NCBI GenBank assembly: GCA_033220425.1
Contig: CM065649.1
Span: forward strand, 806,001 to 870,000
Reading direction: 5' to 3'
DNA length: 64,000 bases
From: Lepraria neglecta
Lineage: Eukaryota; Ascomycota; Lecanoromycetes; Lecanorales; Stereocaulaceae
Shown here piece by piece: positions 11,261-21,377 of the stretch. Below the pieces are notes generated by a model that searched no databases, was not told where the DNA came from, and was given only the letters and a program-made list of their open reading frames with translations. The stretch's first letter is position 1. Each line of letters begins with the position of its first letter. The position numbers and the translations under genes were made by a program.

Positions 11261-11694
11261 ATGTCCGCAGCAAAGACCAAGGCCCAAGGCATCATCGATG
11301 ATAACGCTGTTGGTATGCTACATCAATTTGCCCTGTTCTCCACCATCATATGCTAACTACTACTGCCACCCAGCCGTCTTCAGCAAGTCATACTGCCCGT
11401 ACTGCAAAGCAACGAAGGCCCTTTTGAGCGACAAGGGTGCAAAGTTCTACACGATTGAATTGGATCAAGTTGGTACGTTGATGAGTCTGTATCTGTATAT
11501 TGTACTAGCGACGGCTAACGTTTTTGCCTCTTCTAGATGACGGAGCTGCCATTCAAGACGCCCTCGAGGAGATGACCAGCCAGCGTTCCGTACCAAACAT
11601 CTTTATCGCCCATAAGCATATTGGAGGCAACTCGGATTTGCAGGCACAGAAGAGCAAGCTGGAGGAGATGCTGAAGGACGCTGGTGCTTTGTAG
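11261..11694 (+). CDS. Dithiol glutaredoxin (CPYC type)
   Basis: Small glutathione-dependent oxidoreductase reducing disulfides and glutathionylated proteins. Exons are 11261-11312, 11374-11472 and 11537-11694, both introns phase 1, giving 102 residues. The active site CPYC sits at about residues 25-28 (FSKSYCPYCKATK). The GSH-binding SVPNIFI (cis-Pro TVP-like) and GGNSDLQ motifs are present, as in fungal Grx1/Grx2. The ATG chosen gives the cytosolic form. Upstream, the frame stays open without an ATG back to a TAA, encoding a stretch that looks like a mitochondrial presequence (LRRFFASS). Yeast Grx2 makes mitochondrial and cytosolic forms from alternative starts. The family call is firm; dual targeting is inference. 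Confidence 0.93.
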
Positions 11695-12094
11695 TGTGTC
11701 AATTTGCACACCGTACGGCATTTGTGTAACATGGACTGGCCACCTTTCAATTAACGAGATATGAGGTGTAGAAAATTGGAACATCATTCATGGGAATCTA
11801 CCCCTTCGTTGGTCCACATGGTACTCAACAATCTTCAAAATTGTCACTCCTTCTGCGAGGAAATCTCCACATGTGTCATTCTTTACTCAAGGTTCTCCAA
11901 ATCGATCAGTATGCTGCTCGCCAACCCTCATATTCGTTCCTTTTTTCTGCAGTGCAAGCTCAGGGTTGTAATTTCACTGCTCCTCGAGATTTCAATGTGG
12001 CACTGTTTCGGGGACTTGGCCCCTGATAATAATCCTTTCTATATATACATATTCCTTCAAAGTTACTCTCTTACTTGGAATGTAACACTTACCA
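11695..12094. other. 3' flank of glutaredoxin
   Basis: About 400 bp with no coding frame I trust. It separates the glutaredoxin from the decayed recombinase element. The left boundary of that element was not found here. Confidence 0.4.
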
Positions 12095-13880
12095 ATGACG
12101 ATTGTGTTGTGCGTGGAGGGTGCTTCTCTCGATGTCACTGGTATGGTGAGGGAGGAGGATGAGACTCTCTGTTGGCAAGAAGACCCTTTCATTCGTTCTC
12201 CGAATGGCATTGGCGTAAAAATCAGCTTCCGCTTCTCCAAAGGCAATAGAAAACTACAATTAACTGACGGCATTCGGACCTTCGCATTCCCACCTTCGAC
12301 GAGAGACCAACACGAGCTTGTTGCTGGTCTTGTCTTCTTGTCGATCGCACTCAGCGTGGGCATCTTCGAGTTCAGCACCGCGGAAGGACTCTTCGACGGC
12401 GAGGACATCTACTTCCCAATAACGGCTGCTATGCAAAAAGACCCTGTGCTCGTCAAAGTCAGCAGGTCATCCCTGGAACTGAAGAAGCCAATGAGGTAGA
12501 GAGCGTTGAATCCAAAACTGCAAAGCATGTGCACAAGTGTCGTCCTCTACCATAGAAATATCACGTACTCCTTTCGACGCACGGCATTGACGGAGGCAAG
12601 GCGGGAGGCGGGCACAGAGCTCGCAAAAATGCTTGCGATACATCACTCAGATTCCAACACCATCTCTGTCTACTAAAACGAGGGTCTTGAAGACGTGGGT
12701 ATGAGCAATTTTCAGATTCCTGGCAACACTGGCTTCTCTGGCGAGATGTTTTTCGCCAGTCGCGGACAGCTAGAATTGCCGACTCGGCGCCAGGACTGGC
12801 AACCTTACAACAACGCCTTGATGAATACGTTTCGCCAAAATCGAAGTCCAATACGAAATACATGCAGGTGGAATGTGATCTCGACAACTTGCTAGACGAA
12901 GCCGCTTCTGCACTTGCTCGTCTCTATAATCATCGTTCGCGGCCCAACGTCGTGCTAGAGGAACTTCGCGTAAAACGTCACGTGCTGGGATCTGTCGAGC
13001 TAGCTGAAAAGCTGGAAAAATTTCTCAAAGACTGCAAGAATCTTCGACGGCTGCCGCGGATCAGTGACCCCAGAGAATTACATACATTGCGAAAGCTTAC
13101 ACGGCTTTTTTTTAGATTTGTTAATCTATTTGTTTCCAAGCACTCACGCTCAAGGATTACAACAAACGAATGAAGACGAGTAAAAGCCAAGTTGCCACAG
13201 TCACCGGACCCGACATTCAACCTGACGCCAAGCGTAAAGTAGAGGACGACACACCTACCAGCATTCGGGAGCCGTACACTGCTGCTAATGTTAAGATGCT
13301 TCCTGAAGGATTCGACGATGACAGTTGCGACGATGTAGACGTCGAGGTCATAGATAATGCATTGGATAACGAAGGCTGCAGAGACGAGCCGCTCCTGTGG
13401 AAGGATCTGCCAGAGGAAGTCACAATTATAACGGCGCGTGGAGGCCAGGAAGGAAGTCCTGAAGCCCGTTTCGAGTTCTGTAGACATTTGACCGCTTTGG
13501 CCGGTGGAGGATGTCGGGCTGATGGCACTCAAAGGCTGACCCTGTCACAGTGTTCGGTATTGAGCTCAGGCCTCCGATACTTCATGTGTCAACTCCAAAT
13601 GAGGGCGCTGAAGGAGAAGAAAGAGACCAAGTGTCCGTTGCGAGTTCACAGCCACGCTTTTGAGAGAGCGGGCTCACGGCCTTAATTTCAAACTGGACAC
13701 CCATTTGAAAGGAACATAACATTCGCCAGTGGAGCAATTTATGCAAGCTTTCTACATTGACAGAGAACTGCTGGAAGAGTTTGCGTGCCATTCATGCGAG
13801 GGCGAAGGCTGGTTGACAAAGGACGTGAAGGAATATAATAGCCATGTCGAGGAGCTTTATGTCGATACACTATTGTAATT
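12095..13880 (+). mobile_element. Decayed tyrosine-recombinase element (Crypton / DUF3435-like)
   Basis: A broken coding region of a fungal tyrosine-recombinase transposon. One frame at 12095-12499 carries a segment ending FPITAAMQKDPVLVKVS, a layout I associate with DUF3435-type proteins upstream of their catalytic core. After a frame break, about 12553-12720 reads NITYSFRRTALTEARREAG ... AIHHSDSNTISVY followed directly by a stop. The RR, the H and the final Y match the conserved Arg, His and nucleophilic Tyr of a tyrosine recombinase. The frames at 12862-13173 and 13170-13685 are a plausible continuation, and near 13760-13850 a Cys/His-containing tail (ACHSCEGEGW) precedes the end of similarity. 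Several stops and shifts interrupt it, so it is not functional. No terminal repeats were identified, so the ends are approximate. Confidence 0.5.
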
Positions 13881-14411
13881 TTGACAACGACGAAAAAGGG
13901 TTTCACTGCTAGCTATTTTCTCGACTCCGGCAATGACGGCGAGGGTACTTTTGCTGTCTATGTGCTACCTGACGGCTACGACAGCAATGTGTGCGGAATT
14001 TTGGGAATTTAGACCTTGTCACCTAGCTTGATATCTCGGAGCATTGAACGTTCCAAGATATAGGAATACTGCCTTAAGTAGACTATGAAATGAGAAGGCT
14101 ATTAAGCACTATTATGACCAATTTTACAGGTACATTCTCTCTCTGTGTGAGTAACGCTTTACATTCCCAGGATCATATCTAGAAGATGGATTGGAATATA
14201 CCTAAAACTGCGGCACGTGGCTCACTCCACGAGATGTCACCCACACATTGCTTGGAAGCATTCATCTTAAGAGTAGTGAGCCTTGTATATTGTAAGTATA
14301 TAGAGAAATGGAACGACAATTTTAAAATTGGCTTTGTGTCTCACACTATTCCAGGCGCTTGACTACGATCCCGGTTATCCCAGGGTGTTTGTGAACATTA
14401 TAGCGTAATTT
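13881..14411. other. Intergenic stretch between two dead elements
   Basis: About 530 bp of AT-rich DNA without a supported frame. It may include the outer flank of the recombinase element, but no repeat marks its end. Confidence 0.35.
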
Positions 14412-14416
14412 GGACT

Positions 14417-14559
14417 TGTTGCAATCCGTTGCTTGATTGCTTTCTATGCGATTCCAGAAGCCTGTTACTAGCCGTTCTTTGTCTATTTTGGGCATATATG
14501 GGGCCCTAGGGGCCCCCATTAGCTAGATATCCTTCCCAGCCTATTGCCACATTGCGACA
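14417..14559 (+). repeat. Left LTR of the miniature element
   Basis: About 143 bp. Starts TGTTGCAATCC immediately after GGACT and ends near ATTGCGACA. It is a near copy of 15444-15583. Confidence 0.85.
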
Positions 14560-14643
14560 GGTTATAAGCCCGGACAGCGCCTATTTCGCTGTACCTTTGT
14601 GGGGAAGGTTCCCTCGCAGCACAGTATCTGCGTTGTATACGTT

Positions 14644-15433
14644 CAGCCCTCGGATTTGCTTACCAATCGACTTACAGATATAGAGTCAGAACTCAGTGGA
14701 GGCATCATGGAGGAATTCAGCCCTCGGATTTGCTTGCCAATCGACTTACACATATAGAGTCAGAACTCAGTAGAGGCATCATGGAGGAATTCAGCCCTCG
14801 GATTTGCTTGCCAATCGACTTACATATATAGAGTCAGAGCTCAGTGGAGGCATCATAGAGGATGCCGGCTCTCAATCAGTTATTTCTGGGAGCATTTCGG
14901 TCCGGATACAGGGGAGACATATAGATTCTCAGGCCTACGACGACTGCTCAAGCCCTATACGGTTTTCTAGGCACGGCTCCTCAATCAGTTATTTCTGGGA
15001 GTATTTCGGTCTAGATATAGGGGAGATAAATTCTCAGGCCTACGACGACTGCTCAAGCCCTATACGGTTTTGTAGGTACGGCTCCTCAATCAGTTATTTC
15101 TGGGAGCATTTCGGTCTAGATACAGGGAGATAAATTCTCAGGCCTACGACGACTACTCAAGCCCTATACGGTTTTGTAGGCACGGCTCCTCAGTCAGTTG
15201 CTACTGGGAGCATTCACTCAAGCCCTACATCGCTGTAGGTACGGTCCCGGGTCAGTTGCTCCTAGTGACGTTCGACTCCAATCAGTCAATACGGAGATTA
15301 TCAACGACCTCTCGGACGGCGACAAATATTTTGGGTCCAGGATTGGGGGGAGCGCTACCAGGGATATGTTTCTAGCAACAAATGTTTTGGGTCCAGGATT
15401 GAGGGGAGCGCTAGCAGGGACGTGTTTCTAGCA
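14644..15433 (+). repeat. Three successive minisatellites inside the LTR element
   Basis: Array 1 starts at 14644, 14718 and 14792 (period 74 bp, units beginning CAGCCCTCGGATTTGC). Array 2 has units beginning near 14871, 14980, 15085 and 15189 (period about 104-109 bp, sharing CTCAATCAGTTATTTCTGGG and a TATACGGTTTT block). Array 3 is a pair starting at 15322 and 15378 (period 56 bp, ACAAAT-TTTTGGGTCCAGG). Units differ at scattered positions, so the arrays are not assembly stutter of a single read. Confidence 0.85.
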
Positions 15434-15443
15434 TCGAGGGGAG

Positions 15444-15583
15444 TGTTGCAATCCGTTGCTTGATTGCTTTCTATGTGATTCCAGAAGCCTGTTGCTAGCC
15501 GTTCTTTGTCTGTTTTGGGCATATATAGGGCCCTGGCCCCCATTAGCTAGATATCCTTCCCAGCGTATTGCCACATTGCAACA
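15444..15583 (+). repeat. Right LTR of the miniature element
   Basis: About 140 bp. Starts TGTTGCAATCC after the purine tract and ends ATTGCAACA, followed by the GGACT target duplication. Confidence 0.85.
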
Positions 15584-15827
15584 GGACTACCAATGGTCAG
15601 GGCGACCCCTGGCATGGTCATTCTTTTTGCCCTTTCGAATTTCTGACCATCCTCTTGGTTGTAATGCCTTTTTGGGTCGGATTGTGGGCTTTTGGAAAGG
15701 TGTTAGCGCGGAGAATTCGCTGCCAAGCCAATTGCGGGACCATTCCGCTACTGGTCTTGGCGTCTCGAACATGGCTCGCATGGAAACCTCATACAAATTA
15801 CTTACCCTTTGATTATAATCAATTGAA

Positions 15828-16997
15828 ATGTCTCATCAGATGTCACATCTTGCACTGGGCTCTTTGCGATACCTCCGTCCCAAGCCCAATACCTGCCTCC
15901 GTACCCTCCACCGAACATCCTTCACATCACCCAAATACTCCCAGCGACCTCATGGCTACTCAACCTCCCCTCCCACTTCTCAAACCCACAATAGACCCAA
16001 CTACAGGATAGCAATCCTCTGCGGTCTCACAGCAATAGCAGCGACCTGGGTAGTCACCCGCCAGAAACCCAAACACCTCGACGCCCCGCCCAGCAACCGC
16101 AGCGACGCATTGATAAGTGGAGCCGAGGTAGGAATTACGGGCAAGGATGGCGATGACGTGAACAAGGTGGCCACAGGCACATCAACAATCCCATACTTTC
16201 CACGCACAATTTGGTTGCCCATATCGGGTAATGCAAGGGACGAAGGCAAATCTGCGGCTTTGCCAGCTGGTATGGGCGCTGCTCGAGAAGAAGAGGAATA
16301 CCAGCTTCTTGGGCTAGGCGTACGGAAGGTGTCACTGTTCAGGATCCAGGTCTACGTTGTGGGACTTTACGTTGCGAAGGGCGATTTGGGAAGGCTACAA
16401 GAGGAACTAGTGAAATCGTCGGTGGGCAGTGGTGCGAGCACTCTGGTTCAAGGGGAGAAAGAGCAATTGAGAAAGACGCTGCTTGACGGAGAAGGAAGTA
16501 CAAAAGTGTGGACCGAGGTCTTGAAAGAGGGAGGTGTCAGAAGTGCTGTGAGGATCGTGCCAACTAGGAACACCAACTTCGCACATCTAAGAGATGGCTG
16601 GTTGAGAGGGATCGATCTGAGGGGCAGAGGGAAAGGCTTCGAGGGTGAAGACTTCAAGCAGGCAGTGGGCGCATTCAAAGGGATGCTGGGCGGCAGAGGC
16701 TCCGTGGGCAAAGGCAAGGTCCTGCTCCTGGGTAGAGGAAATGATGGGGCCTTACGAGCCTGGGTGGAGGAAGAGGCACCTTCGGCGGGGGGCGCGGAAT
16801 CGAAAATTCCTGGCGCTAAGGGGGCGAAGATGTCGTTGCTGGGTGGTGTGAAGGATGAGAGGATAAGTAGGCTGGTATGGATGGGATATCTTGCTGGCGA
16901 AAACATCGCAAGTGAGGACGCGAGGCAAAGCGTTGTAGATGGGGTCATGGGCCTTGTAGAGAGGCCGATTGGGACGGTGGAAACCCAAGTCATATAG
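15828..16997 (+). CDS. AIM18: AIM18/AIM46-like mitochondrial protein, chalcone-isomerase fold
   Basis: Single exon of 389 codons. The N-terminus is Arg/Ser-rich with few acidic residues, as for a mitochondrial presequence, followed by a hydrophobic segment IAILCGLTAIAATWVV (about residues 62-78), probably an inner-membrane anchor. The body matches the fungal Aim18/Aim46 chalcone-isomerase-like domain: GLGVRKVSLFRIQVYVVGLY, then VRSAVRIVPTRNTNFAHLRDG with the conserved RIVPTRNT block, and a C-terminal segment with ISRLVWMGYLAGENIASEDA. Yeast homologues are heme-associated mitochondrial proteins with no proven isomerase activity. MSHQMSHLAL at 15828 is the first ATG; Met-5 is an alternative start. 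The gene begins 240 bp after the miniature LTR element, so that insertion sits in its 5' region. Confidence 0.85.
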   Translation: MSHQMSHLALGSLRYLRPKPNTCLRTLHRTSFTSPKYSQRPHGYSTSPPTSQTHNRPNYRIAILCGLTAIAATWVVTRQKPKHLDAPPSNRSDALISGAEVGITGKDGDDVNKVATGTSTIPYFPRTIWLPISGNARDEGKSAALPAGMGAAREEEEYQLLGLGVRKVSLFRIQVYVVGLYVAKGDLGRLQEELVKSSVGSGASTLVQGEKEQLRKTLLDGEGSTKVWTEVLKEGGVRSAVRIVPTRNTNFAHLRDGWLRGIDLRGRGKGFEGEDFKQAVGAFKGMLGGRGSVGKGKVLLLGRGNDGALRAWVEEEAPSAGGAESKIPGAKGAKMSLLGGVKDERISRLVWMGYLAGENIASEDARQSVVDGVMGLVERPIGTVETQVI

Positions 16998-17092
16998 GAC
17001 TAACAAGCGAAAGCACTGTCCATAGTATGTAAATTGTGAAAGTGTTCTCACCTCCAAAGGACTTGGCATCCTACCTTATTGGGGGAGGAGCT

Positions 17093-19837
17093 ATGACGGC
17101 AGTCCAATCAGAAACGGCTGAAAGTCCATTACCGACCACCTCCCTCATATCCCCTTTCAGCGCCACGCGTCTTCCAAAGTCACATCTATCTTCGTCGACT
17201 TATGTAGGTTTCGATGCCCAGATGAATGGCCTAGACTCCTCAATGTCTAGCAACGGTACTGCAAGGGAGGAGCGCTCACCTCACGACGAAACTCCCGCTT
17301 CCAAGCGACGAAGGATAGCTTTTTCGTGCCTCGACTGCCGCCGCAGGAAATTAAAATGCGATCGCATCTACCCATCATGTACTCGATGCCAGAAGAGCGG
17401 TCAACCACAGAATTGTACTTACGATACAGAAGCTGTTGATACCCTAAATCAGTCGTCCGGGGAAAGGACCGGAAGCGCACGTGACTTTTCCTCTTCTGGA
17501 GGCTTACCAAGAGCAGTCCCTCGTCTTCCATCCGTTGCCCGCAGTTTCGCGGGTGATGATGGAGACGAGATCATCCCTACAAGACAGCCTGACGATGCTA
17601 CTGCAAGGCTTTATGCACAAGATGAACGAATCCGCCAGCTCGAAAATCGGATCATCGGCCTGGAAAGGATCACCAACGGAAATGGTCGGGTCCATTGGCC
17701 AAGGTCTACCAGGAGTCCTGAGCTGACTCAAGCTGAGCTCAACCCATCCTTGGACCCAAGGGAGGCAGTAGACAAAGAATCCATGATCTTCAGAGGCAAG
17801 GGTTTCAAGACACAATTCTATGGAGCTAGTTATCACATGAGTTATCTGTCCCATGTACGTCCTCCAAAGTATGCGGCGTTATGTTGTGAGTACTAACAAT
17901 TGTAGCTGCCAGAGCTCCGAATGGTTATGAAGGATATGATTGTACACCATCCAGCGTTGGCACGTGTCCAAATGGAACTTAACAACGCCAAGACTAAAGG
18001 CGCTGGACAAGAAGATACTATTCCACTCCACGATCAAGGCCTGGCCAGCTTAGTTCCTCATCGCAAGATCACGGACCAGCTTGTGCAAATCTATGTTGAC
18101 AATTTTGAGACCACGCATCGCGTCTTGCATCTGCCATCCTTTTGGGACGAGTATGCCAAGTTCTGGAGCGCGCCCCGGGAGGCAAGGCCGGCGTTCGTTG
18201 CCCTACTTCTACTGATCCTCGCCACTACGAATTGCATCAGAGAAAAAGGACCGACCATGTTCAGGGGCGATAGCTCCGTTGAACGTGAAACGGCTATCAT
18301 GTGGATCCGAAATTGTGATGCCTGGCTGCGATCTCAAAGTCAAAAGCATACTACTCTCATCATCTTCCAACTTCACTGCCTCTCATTTATGGCAAAACAG
18401 ATGAATTCAGTCAAACGCAAACGGATATGGACTTCGGCGGGTACACTCACTCGACAAGCCATGTCTGCCGGACTTCATCGAGATGCTCACATAGTGAATT
18501 TACGACATGGGACCCCATCGTTCAAAAGAGTCTCGGTCTTCGACCAGGAGATGCGAAGGCGCATCTGGACGACCATCAGTGAATTAGAATTGCAGGCTGA
18601 CCTCGACAGAGGAATGCCCTCGATGACAAGAGACCTTATCGAGGATTGCGGCCCGCCCCATAACATCGACGATGATGAAATGGATCCATCATCTGAGCAA
18701 CTGCCCAATCCCAGGCCATCGTCACACTTCACTAGATCTTCATACCAGAACCTTTCTCGTTCAAGTTGGTCTCTACGCATTGAACTTACGTCTCTGATCA
18801 ACGGTCCGAATTCACAGATGCCCTATGAAGATGTCCTGCTTTATGATAAGAAGATAATGCAGTGCTTGGACGAGATTCCCCATTGGAATGGCCATGAAAG
18901 CCTGGTCTCGCGCATTCTCCTCCAAATACAGCTGCAACAACTCCTCCTTTTCCTACACAAACCCTATGCAAGAGACGAACCATGGGGGTCCAGATACGAT
19001 TATTCTGCGATTGTCCATCTCAGAAGCGCCATGACTATCATCGATCTACACGATCAACTTCTAAGTACTGGCAACAGCTTTTTATGCCTATTCAGAAATG
19101 ATGGTCTCAGTGCTGCGCTAAGCATCTGTTACAATGTCTCAATTTCCAGCCCAAAGCCTGGTATGTTTTCTGAGCAACATTTCCAGCTAGAAGACATCTT
19201 ATTAACGTTATCATGACAGAACGTGGATTACCGTCCCGAAGCGCGATTGTCCAGCTGAGCGGCGATCCATTGCAATACCTCGAAAGGGCTCTTGCCATGC
19301 TCGAGGACAAGATAATGTGTTTGGGCGTTGGGTTGCAGGAGTACTACTGCGTTTGTGCCATTATAGGCCTATTAAAGAGCAGAATGTCGCAAGACCAGTC
19401 TCGAAATGAGGAGCACAGATCCGCCGACAAAGTCACTCGAATGATTCAGAGGGTCCTTGCAACACAGGACAATTACTCGGCGGCCGCCACACTTGCTAGT
19501 CTGCCTAATATGGTATGTACGCACTCTCTTGACAGGACTCGCTGGCTGACCTTGGTCATTCAGGCAGTATTGGCGCCCAATGGGCTTCCAAATGGTAATG
19601 GGATCCCACAAGCTATGCCCAATTCACAAACTGTGCCTCATCATCAAGCCATGCCTACTTCGCAACCTATGTCTATGGAGAATCCGGGCCTACTTGAGGT
19701 GAGACAGCTCAACAGTCAACCTTTCCTAGTCATGTTTGCTGATATAGAATGTCAAACAGGATTTCGGCCAAGACCTTGAAGGACTTGATCTCACTAATAT
19801 TGCCGGCTGGGATCTCGAAGCTTTCTGGAACTTTTGA
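17093..19837 (+). CDS. Zn2Cys6 transcription factor with fungal-specific TF domain (844 aa)
   Basis: Five exons: 17093-17854, 17906-19160, 19220-19512, 19564-19698, 19748-19837; all junctions keep frame and use GTA/GTG donors with TAG/CAG acceptors. The binuclear cluster SCLDCRRRKLKCDRIYPSCT followed by RCQKSGQPQNC has the six cysteines of a Gal4-type DNA-binding domain at about residues 80-110. A coiled-coil-like segment (QDERIRQLENRIIGLERI) follows, suited to dimerisation. Exon 2 holds the fungal-specific transcription factor regulatory domain (e.g. RRRIWTTISELELQADLDRG). The C-terminus is Pro/Gln/Met-rich then acidic-aromatic, ending WDLEAFWNF, a likely activation segment. The target pathway cannot be told. 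ATG 17093 is the first in frame; upstream the frame is open only from a non-ATG codon. Confidence 0.9.
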
Positions 19838-20253
19838 TGCGCTATACCCCTGTCGCTTGCACATAGCGCGGAAAAGCCTTTGCTCAAGCTTAGCATTAAT
19901 ACATTGTATCCTGTTCTCATTCTTACCATCCTTCTATGAAGCATTTACGGTGACTGACCTCTTCGAAGCCCCCACAAAATTTAAATTCCTGGCTGAAAGC
20001 CCTCGTTTTGTTCACAATCGTTGCTCTTTTCTTCCACTGTTGACTTCATTTCGCCAAATTCAGTGGTCGATAACCGCCATTCATTGGCTTTCTAGCCACG
20101 ACGAAAATAAGTCTTCATGGGTACGCTGTCATCACTTCGCTTCAATTTCTATGATCATGAACAAATTGAAGTCATGCTTCTTTCTTCCACGCAATCTTGC
20201 GTACATAAATATACATCTCGTTGTTCTTGGTTTCGTCGTCACCGCTGAACAGT
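19838..20253. other. 3' flank of the Zn2Cys6 gene
   Basis: About 416 bp. The open plus frame across it has no ATG that makes a recognisable protein, and no splice evidence was found. I see nothing supported here. Confidence 0.35.
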
Positions 20254-20466
20254 ATGGCTCCGCAAACCCCGCCCCAAAAGGGCCTTACGGATCGCGAAGG
20301 TGACAAATGGATGGACGGTTATGTCATCGTCAAGACGCTTGGTGACAAAAATTTCTACAAGCCATGGGATTATGTCCTGGGTGTCGGAGAACTGGATGCT
20401 GTTGAAGGGAAGCTTCCACCATTTCATCGAAATCTCCGAGATGATGTGGCCGGGAATCACCCTTAA
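20254..20466 (+). CDS. Small orphan ORF (70 aa)
   Basis: Opens with MAPQTPPQKGLTDREGDKW and continues with aromatic-rich text (NFYKPWDYVLGVGELDAVEG) before a stop at 20466. The composition looks protein-like (Trp, Tyr, charged residues) rather than random. No known domain. It may be a first exon of a larger decayed gene. Confidence 0.3.
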   Translation: MAPQTPPQKGLTDREGDKWMDGYVIVKTLGDKNFYKPWDYVLGVGELDAVEGKLPPFHRNLRDDVAGNHP

Positions 20467-21068
20467 TATGTCTCCTGGCCGAAATCCCATTTTTGGAGAA
20501 AAATCTCGGGTTTTCCTATGGCGCCAAAGTTGACACAATGGGAGTTGTTGACAACGATAGGTCGAAAATAAAGGCCATAGGCAAGAGAAAGTCGAAGGAG
20601 ATACAACTTGTCGAAGAGTTGTTAGACAGCACAGTGGAAGTCGACGAGAACAATGGGCGGAAAAAAGGCCTTGAGCAAGAAGCAGTCCAAGAAAGCAAAG
20701 CTCGCCGGAGGCGAGGTCGACGACGCAGTCGAAGTCGACGAGGAAGCCGACGATCAGGGATCGCATGAAGTCTACGTATCACAGTACCAAATCGAGAAAC
20801 ACCACTTCAAGCATCAACCACAGCAGCCGATCTAGCAGCCCGAAGGAGGGGTTATACCTGAAGCTCTGTTGACAGAGCCGACACCACTTATTCTAGGATG
20901 ACCCCATCCAATCGACAAGGACACAGCCAATACCTGGCCCCCAGCAAACACGATGCTGTCAAACATTCTTATCTATGCGATCATCGCCGCTGATCTGAAG
21001 ATTAGAAAGAGGTCCTGTGGCCCCGCCTGTTCCAATGCAATGGTGATATCCGGGTCAACCGCCCCAAC

Positions 21069-21377
21069 ATGGGCTCGGTGGTAAATACAAGTGTAACGGA
21101 CATGGATGGGAAGTCTAAGGTCTACGACATTCTCTACAAGCGAAGATACGAATCTCAAGGTGATAGAGGCACTGCGAAGTACGTGCAAGGATCCTGGATC
21201 AGGAGAAAGAAATTCAAGGTAACGGAAGCCAATGGCAAGAAGTACTACACTACCTGTGATCTTGCCTATGAGTCCAACTATCCACTCGGGAACGATCCTG
21301 CCTTCTCAGCTCCAAAATTCGCCAAGCAAATCATGCCTGATGGTGACTTTGACGGAGACAATGACTGGTATGTGTAG
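21069..21377 (+). CDS. Small orphan ORF (102 aa)
   Basis: The cleanest frame of the decaying region: MGSVVNTSVTDMDGKSKVYD, then YKRRYESQGDRGTAKYVQGS and a C-terminal DFDGDNDWYV. Mixed charge with many Tyr/Trp suggests genuine coding ancestry. No signal peptide, no recognised family. It could be an intact small gene or an exon. Confidence 0.35.
   Translation: MGSVVNTSVTDMDGKSKVYDILYKRRYESQGDRGTAKYVQGSWIRRKKFKVTEANGKKYYTTCDLAYESNYPLGNDPAFSAPKFAKQIMPDGDFDGDNDWYV

Larger units (their letters stand above)
14417..15583 (+). mobile_element. Miniature LTR-flanked element (TRIM-like fossil)
   Basis: A 1.17-kb element bounded by two direct repeats, 14417-14559 and 15444-15583, each beginning TGTTGCAATCC and ending in ATTGC-A/G-ACA, i.e. 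TG...CA with short inverted termini. The 5-bp target duplication GGACT is intact on both sides (14412-14416 and 15584-15588). A purine tract (GAGGGGAG) directly precedes the right repeat, as expected for a retro-element polypurine tract. The ~880-bp interior has no gag or pol and consists largely of minisatellites, so this is a non-coding miniature LTR element mobilised in trans. The two LTRs are nearly identical and the target duplication is perfect, suggesting a relatively recent insertion. Superfamily (Copia or Gypsy) cannot be assigned without coding sequence. Confidence 0.85.

Noticed and set aside
14804-15133. 109-residue frame with repeated protein text (FGLDIGEINSQAYDD)
   Set aside because: It is simply the minisatellite in the LTR element read in one frame; the repeat unit happens to lack stops.
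14644-15433. CRISPR-like regular repeats
   Set aside because: Units are adjacent tandem copies without unique spacers, with three different periods, in a fungal genome and inside an LTR element; they are minisatellites.
15828-19837. A secondary-metabolite or catabolic cluster around the Zn2Cys6 genes
   Set aside because: Neighbours are housekeeping or mitochondrial genes; no polyketide synthase, NRPS, terpene or transport genes accompany any of the three regulators.
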